Of a DNA stretch of 64,000 nucleotides, positions 59,691 through 64,000 are shown in pieces. The stretch covers positions 2,021,001-2,085,000 of the forward strand of contig NZ_CP107558.1 in assembly GCF_026427715.1 (NCBI RefSeq), read 5' to 3'. This DNA comes from Methylocystis sp. MJC1 (lineage in GTDB: Bacteria > Pseudomonadota > Alphaproteobacteria > Rhizobiales > Beijerinckiaceae). The notes below the pieces were generated by a model. It ran no database searches and had not been told where the DNA came from. It saw only the letters and a program-made list of their open reading frames with translations. Positions within the stretch are counted from its first letter, which is position 1. Every line of letters begins with the position of its first letter. The position numbers and the translations under genes are program-made.

Positions 59691-59792
59691 AGGGCGGCGA
59701 CATGAAGATGTGTGCATGCGGGCCATGCGCCCCTCCCCATGATCGCTCTACACCTGATGCTCAGCGAAACACCAAGGAGACTTAGCCGCGCC

Positions 59793-60476
59793 ATGTCCAA
59801 CGACCGTCAATTCTACGCCCAGGAAACCGCTAAGGCGCTCATCGAGGTGCAGGCTGTGCTCGTCAATGTCGAGAAGCCTTTCATCACCACGGCAGGATGG
59901 GCGTCGCCCGTCTATATCGACATGCGCAAGGTTATCAGCTTCCCGCGCCTGCGCCGCCGCCTGACGGAATTCGCCGCGCGTACGATCGAGCGCGACATCG
60001 GCTATGAGTCCCTCGACGTGATTGCCGGCGGCGAGACGGCGGGCATCCCCTTCGCCGCCTGGGTGTCGGACAGCCTGATGCTGCCGATGCAATATGTCCG
60101 CAAGAAGCCCAAGGGCTTCGGCCGCAACGCCCGCATCGAGGGCGATCTTCACGAGAACGGCCGCGCTTTGCTCGTCGAGGATCTCGCCACCGACGGCGGC
60201 TCCAAGAAGGATTTCGTGCAGGCGCTGCGCGACGCCGGGCAACGCTGCGAGCATGTGTTCGTGTTTTTCTTCTACGACATCTTCGCCGGCGCCCGGGACG
60301 ATATGGGCAAGCTCGGCGTCGAGCTGCATTATCTCGCCACCTGGCGCGACGTGCTGGCGGTGGCCCGGGAGCACGGCTATTTCCCCGAGCATGCGCTGAA
60401 GGAGATCGAGGCCTTCATCGCCGATCCGATCGCCTGGTCGGCCGCGCATGGCGGGGCGGACAAGCCGAAGGCGTAA
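59793..60476 (+). CDS. pyrE: Orotate phosphoribosyltransferase
   Basis: Makes orotidine 5'-phosphate in pyrimidine synthesis (227 aa). ITTAGWASPVYIDMRKVISFP leads the substrate loop, YVRKKPKGFGRNARIEG holds the flexible catalytic loop, and ALLVEDLATDGGSKKDFV is the PRPP-binding motif. The ATG at 59793 (MSNDRQFYAQ) gives the family length; upstream in-frame starts lack similarity. Confidence 0.94.
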   Translation: MSNDRQFYAQETAKALIEVQAVLVNVEKPFITTAGWASPVYIDMRKVISFPRLRRRLTEFAARTIERDIGYESLDVIAGGETAGIPFAAWVSDSLMLPMQYVRKKPKGFGRNARIEGDLHENGRALLVEDLATDGGSKKDFVQALRDAGQRCEHVFVFFFYDIFAGARDDMGKLGVELHYLATWRDVLAVAREHGYFPEHALKEIEAFIADPIAWSAAHGGADKPKA

Positions 60477-60501
60477 GGCTGCTCGCCAAACCTGCCAATG
60501 T

Positions 60502-60582
60502 CGTCATTGCGAGCAAAGCGAAGCAATCCAGAGCAGCATCCCGGCGCTGGGTCGCTTCGTCGCTTTCGCCCTCGCAATGACG
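60502..60582. repeat. Dispersed palindromic repeat, family B
   Basis: Starts CGTCATTGCGAGCAAAGCGA and ends CTCGCAATGACG. It is a close copy of the element at 19866-19947, with most differences in the central loop. It lies between the convergent pyrE and SH3-protein genes, as does the first copy between convergent genes, which would suit a role in ending transcripts from both sides. Confidence 0.85.
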
Positions 60583-60587
60583 GGCCC

Positions 60588-60881
60588 TCAATAGCAGCTG
60601 ATGAACTCGCGATAGACCCAGCCGAGCCGTTTGCCGCCTGCAGTCGAGACATAGGCCCAGGGCTTGCCGTCGCTGTCCTCGCCATAGCGTTGGATGTAGA
60701 CGACGCGGCCGTTCTCGATCGCGCCGATGATGTTCTTCCGCTGGTCGCGGATATTGAGAGGCGTGCCGGCCGAGTCCGTCACCTTGCAGCGGTCGCCGGC
60801 GAGCGCTGGCGCGGCCCAGGCGACCGTGGCGGCGAGCGCGGCCAGAGTCAGGCCGGCGCCCATCGACAATTTCTCAGTCAT
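60588..60881 (-). CDS. Exported SH3-domain protein
   Basis: A 97-residue protein with a signal peptide (about 1-28, ending ALA). The small bacterial SH3 domain has CKVTDSAGTPLNIRDQ, VVYIQRYGEDSDGKPWAYVS and LGWVYREFISCY at the C-terminus. There are two Cys, possibly paired. AAGGAGG precedes the ATG. It probably binds cell-wall peptides. Confidence 0.88.
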   Translation of the reverse strand: MTEKLSMGAGLTLAALAATVAWAAPALAGDRCKVTDSAGTPLNIRDQRKNIIGAIENGRVVYIQRYGEDSDGKPWAYVSTAGGKRLGWVYREFISCY

Positions 60882-60959
60882 AGAAACCTCCTTGATCTGC
60901 GCAATCCGCTATAATCGCCCCGGCCGCGCGCGCAGTTGCGCGGGCGCACAGAGCTTCCG

Positions 60960-61604
60960 ATGAACAAGACGGCCCCTTTCGCCTGCCTCCTCGCCATCGC
61001 CGCCACGACGGCCCATGCCGAGCCGCCGCCCGGCTTCGCGCGCCTCGCAGACAATGCGCCAGATATTGCGCAGGACATGCGTTATGCGGGGCCGGATAAT
61101 TTCACCGGCCATCCGGTTCCCGGCTATCGCGCGCCGCAATGCTGGCTGCGCGCCGAGGCCGCTAGGGCGCTTGCCGACGCGCAGGCCGACGCGAAGGCGC
61201 AGGGCTTCTCTCTCGCCGTCTATGACTGCTACCGGCCGATGCGCGCCGTCGCCTCATTCGTGGAATGGTCGCGCAACGCCGACCAGACGACGAAGCCCGC
61301 CTATTATCCGCGCCTCGACAAGAGCCAGCTCTTTGCGCAGGGCTATATCGCCGCGCAATCCACCCATTCGACGGGCCTCGCCGTCGATCTCGGCGTCGTC
61401 GGCTGGAATTTCGGCACGCCCTTCGATTTCTTCGATCCGCGCTCCTGGACGAAATCCAAAGTCGCCGGAGACGCACGCGCGCATCGCGACGCGCTGGTCG
61501 CGTTGATGAAACGCCACGGCTTCGAGAATTATCCGCGCGAGTGGTGGCATTACGCCTTCAAGGGCGCGGGGGATGCGGCGCGCTACGATCTGGAGATCGA
61601 GTAA
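60960..61604 (+). CDS. ddpX: D-alanyl-D-alanine dipeptidase (VanX/DdpX type)
   Basis: Periplasmic zinc peptidase of family M15D, 214 aa, with a signal peptide (about 1-20). Zinc and catalytic motifs: STHSTGLAVDL (SxHxxGxAxD), EWWHY near the C-terminus and the Arg in DCYRPMRA. It splits D-Ala-D-Ala released from the wall. No vancomycin-resistance genes are around, so a recycling role like DdpX is more likely. Confidence 0.9.
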   Translation: MNKTAPFACLLAIAATTAHAEPPPGFARLADNAPDIAQDMRYAGPDNFTGHPVPGYRAPQCWLRAEAARALADAQADAKAQGFSLAVYDCYRPMRAVASFVEWSRNADQTTKPAYYPRLDKSQLFAQGYIAAQSTHSTGLAVDLGVVGWNFGTPFDFFDPRSWTKSKVAGDARAHRDALVALMKRHGFENYPREWWHYAFKGAGDAARYDLEIE

Positions 61605-61678
61605 GCTGGTTCGCCTGCGGCGCCGAGTTCACCAATACCACGATCATTCGATATGGAATCGGCTCGACCGGGCTCACT

Positions 61679-61782
61679 GTCATTCCCGACGCTCGCGCAG
61701 CGAGCGATCTGGAATCCAGGGCAAAGACAGCGCTTTTGTGGCTCTGGATCCCCGGTCGGGCTTTAAGCCCGCCGGGGATGAC
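61679..61782. repeat. Dispersed intergenic palindromic repeat, family A
   Basis: Begins GTCATTCCCGACGCTCGCGC and ends CCGCCGGGGATGAC. It is the second copy of the element at 2666-2767, here in reverse orientation, judging from the arms carrying GCTCGC versus GGGCTGAAAGCCC. It lies between the convergent dipeptidase and doc genes. Confidence 0.8.
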
Positions 61783-61863
61783 GAAGCCCGCCCGCGCGTC
61801 GTTCAAGCCAAAAAAAGGAAAAGCTTTTCGCGTCATCCCACTGCAGGTCCCGCTGGGGGAAAT

Positions 61864-62283
61864 TTATTCTTTGGCGCTTTTGCCCAGACCCGCGAGTCTC
61901 TCCTGACAATTCGCCCGAATCCAGTCTGCCAAAGCCATTTCGTCGATCTCGCGATTGGCGAACTGCGACATCAGAACGAAACACTCCTCGTCGCTCGCCT
62001 CCAGCTCAAAGCCGTTGTCCACAAGAAATAGCTCCATCGCCACGAGGGCCACGCGCTTCTTGCCGTCGACGAAAGGATGACAGCGGATGAAGCCGGCGGC
62101 GGTGGCCGCGGCGAGGCGCGCGGCGTCGCATTGCGGGTCCTTCAGCGCAAGGTCTTTGGGGCGCATGATCGCATCCGTCAAAGCCGCCTCGCTGATGAGG
62201 CCGACGGCTCCGCCATGTGCGGCAAGAACCTCCTCATGGATCGCAAGCGCGATATTTCTATCGAGAAATCGCCAGCCGGTCAT
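61864..62283 (-). CDS. doc: Doc-family toxin (Fic fold)
   Basis: A 139-residue Fic/Doc toxin that would phosphorylate EF-Tu. The catalytic motif is HPFVDGKKRVAL (Doc consensus HPFxDxNKR, with Asn replaced by Lys). Upstream, LTDAIMRPKDLA resembles the Doc start. The ATG overlaps the stop of the AbrB-type antitoxin by 4 bases. It is a complete type II toxin-antitoxin operon. Confidence 0.9.
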   Translation of the reverse strand: MTGWRFLDRNIALAIHEEVLAAHGGAVGLISEAALTDAIMRPKDLALKDPQCDAARLAAATAAGFIRCHPFVDGKKRVALVAMELFLVDNGFELEASDEECFVLMSQFANREIDEMALADWIRANCQERLAGLGKSAKE

Positions 62284-62531
62284 TTTGCAAGCTGGCGCAG
62301 CGCATTATGTCGCTGGCTGATGATCCGCCGCGCCAGCGCTACGCGGCGTTCGAAGTCGGGGTCGCTTTTGGTGATTCGGTAGCCCTCGGGAGAGCGCGTC
62401 AGATACAGCCGGTCGCCTTTTTCAACCGCAAGATCGGCAATGATCTCGCGCGGCAGCACCACCCCGAGGGAATTGCCGATGCGGATAATCTTGAGCGCGC
62501 CAAAGGCTTCGCCAGGATTTGTCTCGCTCAA
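62280..62531 (-). CDS. AbrB-type antitoxin
   Basis: About 83 residues. The swapped-hairpin AbrB domain has LKIIRIGNSLGVVLPREIIA and VEKGDRLYLTRSPEGYRI; a helical C-terminal tail would bind the toxin. There is no ATG, and the likely start is TTG at 62531 with GAGAG about 9 bases upstream. The antitoxin precedes doc, as usual. Phd is the common partner of Doc; AbrB partners are less common. Confidence 0.85.
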   Translation of the reverse strand: MSETNPGEAFGALKIIRIGNSLGVVLPREIIADLAVEKGDRLYLTRSPEGYRITKSDPDFERRVALARRIISQRHNALRQLAK

Positions 62532-62545
62532 TGTTTGAACTCTCG

Positions 62546-62566
62546 TATCAACATGATGTGTTAATA
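62546..62566. promoter_or_regulatory. Inverted repeat, candidate toxin-antitoxin operator
   Basis: TATCAACA and TGTTAATA (one mismatch from a perfect palindrome) flank TGATG, 14 bases upstream of the antitoxin start, in an AT-rich patch. AbrB-type antitoxins bind such sites and repress their own operon. The divergent recG promoter must also lie within these 105 bases. Confidence 0.55.
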
Positions 62567-62636
62567 CCAAAGTTAAAACACACAAATGGCGGCGGCAACA
62601 TGACAAATGACCGCCGGTGGATAAACTGCGCCCTCC

Positions 62637-64000
62637 ATGCGACCCGACATTCTCTCCCCGCTCTTTGGCCGCGTTGCAGCCCTTTCCGGCGTCGGTCCGA
62701 AGACCGCGCCTCTTTTCGATCGCCTGTTGGCCAAGGCCGGCCAGCAGGCGCGCCTTGTCGACCTGCTGTTCCATCTGCCCACGAACATCATCGACCGCAG
62801 CCAGCGCCTCACCATCGCCGAGGCGCCATTGGAGACCTTGGTGGTCATCAAGGCGCGCGTCGCGGCGCATCGCCGGCCGCAGGGACGCTACGCGAAGCAG
62901 CCCTATCGGGTGCTCGTCGAGGACGACACGGGCGATGTGGAGCTCGTCTTCTTCCTGGCCAACGCCGATTGGATTGAACGCAGCCTGCCGCTGGGAGCAA
63001 CGCGCTGGATCTCAGGCCGCATCGAGCTTTACGACGGCCGCCGCCAGATGGTGCATCCCGACCGCGTGCTCGACGAGGCCGGCCTCGCCAAGCTGCCGCC
63101 CTATGAAGCCGTTTATGGACTCACCGAAGGATTGCAGGCGCGTTTTGTCTTGCGGGCCACAGAAGAGGCGCTTGCGCGCTTGCCCGTGCTGCCCGAATGG
63201 CAGGAGCCAACCGTGCTCGCCGCCAACAAGCTCCCCGCCTTCGCCGACGCCCTGCGCACGGCGCATCGCCCGGACAGTCCCGCGTCTCTCTCGCCGCAGC
63301 ATCCCGCGCGGCAGCGCCTGGCGCTCGACGAATTGCTCGCAAGCCAGCTCGCGTTACGGCTGATGCGCGCAAAAATGCGCCGCCTGCCGGGACGGGAGAA
63401 CAAAGGCGACGGGCGCATCTCGCGCGCAATCGAGGCCGGCCTTCCCTTCCGCCTCACCGGCGCGCAGCAACGCGCCCTCGCGGATATCCGCGCCGACCTT
63501 GCCTCGCAGATGCGCATGCTGCGTCTTGTCCAGGGCGACGTTGGCTCCGGCAAGACGGTTGTCGCTGCGCTCGCCATGACGAGCGTTGTCGAATGCGGGC
63601 GACAGGCAGCCTTGATGGCGCCGACCGAAATTCTCGCGCGCCAGCATTATGAGCGCCTCGCGCCGCTCATGGAGCCCGCGGGCGTGCGCGTGAAGCTTCT
63701 TACCGGACGGTTGAAGCAAAGCGAACGCGCCGCGGCGCATGCCGCCATTGCGGCCGGAGAGGTCGATGTCGTCGTCGGCACGCATGCGCTGGTGCAGAGC
63801 GATCTCGCCTTCCACGATCTCGGCCTCGCCGTCGTCGATGAGCAGCATCGCTTCGGCGTGCAGCAGAGGCTCGCGCTCGGCGCCAAGGGCGAGGCGGTCG
63901 ATGTGCTGGTGATGACGGCGACGCCCATTCCCCGCACCTTGGCGCTCACGGCGTTCGGCGACATGGACTCCTCGGCCCTGGACGAAAAGCCGCCCGGCCG
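62637..64000 (+). CDS. recG: ATP-dependent DNA helicase RecG, 5' part
   Basis: The frame is open from the ATG to the right edge (454 codons), so the gene continues outside the window. The N-terminal wedge domain has LSGVGPKTAPLFDRLL and the OB fold. Helicase motifs I (GDVGSGKT), Ia (MAPTEILARQHY), II (DEQH) followed by RFGVQQR, and III (MTATPIPRTLAL) are all present. It remodels stalled replication forks and Holliday junctions. Confidence 0.95.
   Translation, partial: MRPDILSPLFGRVAALSGVGPKTAPLFDRLLAKAGQQARLVDLLFHLPTNIIDRSQRLTIAEAPLETLVVIKARVAAHRRPQGRYAKQPYRVLVEDDTGDVELVFFLANADWIERSLPLGATRWISGRIELYDGRRQMVHPDRVLDEAGLAKLPPYEAVYGLTEGLQARFVLRATEEALARLPVLPEWQEPTVLAANKLPAFADALRTAHRPDSPASLSPQHPARQRLALDELLASQLALRLMRAKMRRLPGRENKGDGRISRAIEAGLPFRLTGAQQRALADIRADLASQMRMLRLVQGDVGSGKTVVAALAMTSVVECGRQAALMAPTEILARQHYERLAPLMEPAGVRVKLLTGRLKQSERAAAHAAIAAGEVDVVVGTHALVQSDLAFHDLGLAVVDEQHRFGVQQRLALGAKGEAVDVLVMTATPIPRTLALTAFGDMDSSALDEKPPG

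Noticed and set aside
1..64000. CRISPR array, rRNA operon or intact insertion sequence
   Set aside because: No regularly spaced direct repeats, rRNA signatures or transposase motifs were seen by eye.

Overview
The window is GC-rich, densely packed chromosomal DNA of an alphaproteobacterium, most likely a member of the Hyphomicrobiales (Rhizobiales). This rests on the dusB-ntrB order, a fused ispDF, a phasin, a NDUFS4-like complex I subunit, DUF2865 and DUF2165 proteins, ilvE followed by a PetP/PetR-like pair, and an HpnO-like hopanoid aminotransferase. A methylotroph or methanotroph of the Beijerinckiaceae/Methylocystaceae type fits the hopanoid gene and the repeat families, but this is inference. 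No methane or methanol oxidation gene lies in the window.

Layout. 1-8 kb: housekeeping genes (ntrB start, dusB, ispDF, an acyltransferase, arfB, pncC, coq10-like, an orphan Flp pilin, lipA). 8-21 kb: dnaE, a phasin, a D-Ala-D-Ala carboxypeptidase with a SPOR domain, a VWA/J-domain pair, a DUF817/binding-protein pair, metC and a Nudix protein. 21-23.4 kb: two tRNA-Arg, one tRNA-Pro, complex I subunit, DUF192 and a double cold-shock protein. 23.8-32.5 kb: HpnO-like aminotransferase, two Gly/Tyr-rich exported proteins, ilvE divergent from a MarR/OmpR/histidine kinase operon, TetR, proC, ybjN. 32.8-42.2 kb: L,D-transpeptidase, NDUFAF5-like methyltransferase, a cold-shock gene followed by three small proteins, glycosyltransferase plus chagasin-like inhibitor, rlmN, SGNH protein, Crp/Fnr regulator, DUF4142, dsbB, yqaA.

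42.3-50 kb is the most unusual part. Downstream of tRNA-Leu(CAA) lies a low-density accessory stretch with an AT-rich orphan gene, a decayed Rhs/YD-repeat fragment, an ABM monooxygenase and small membrane proteins. It is followed by a compact set: a P2-like cation ATPase with an HMA-like N-terminus, a divergent methionine adenosyltransferase paralogue overlapping it, and a convergent pair coding an HMA2-like protein and a DUF1490/DUF5132-like (PacL-like) membrane protein. This ATPase-MAT-HMA2-PacL-like set is the best candidate here for an undescribed system, probably for metal or cation handling.

50-64 kb: a large Orn/Lys/Arg decarboxylase translationally coupled to a GNAT, a stand-alone CCA-enzyme C-terminal domain with a broken HD motif, a patatin, a cupin/GNAT/DUF2165 operon, a glutathione transferase, pyrE, an SH3 protein, a VanX-like dipeptidase, an AbrB-Doc toxin-antitoxin pair and the 5' part of recG, cut by the window edge. 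Several families of intergenic palindromic repeats are scattered through the window. No CRISPR array, intact transposase, integrase or rRNA was seen.
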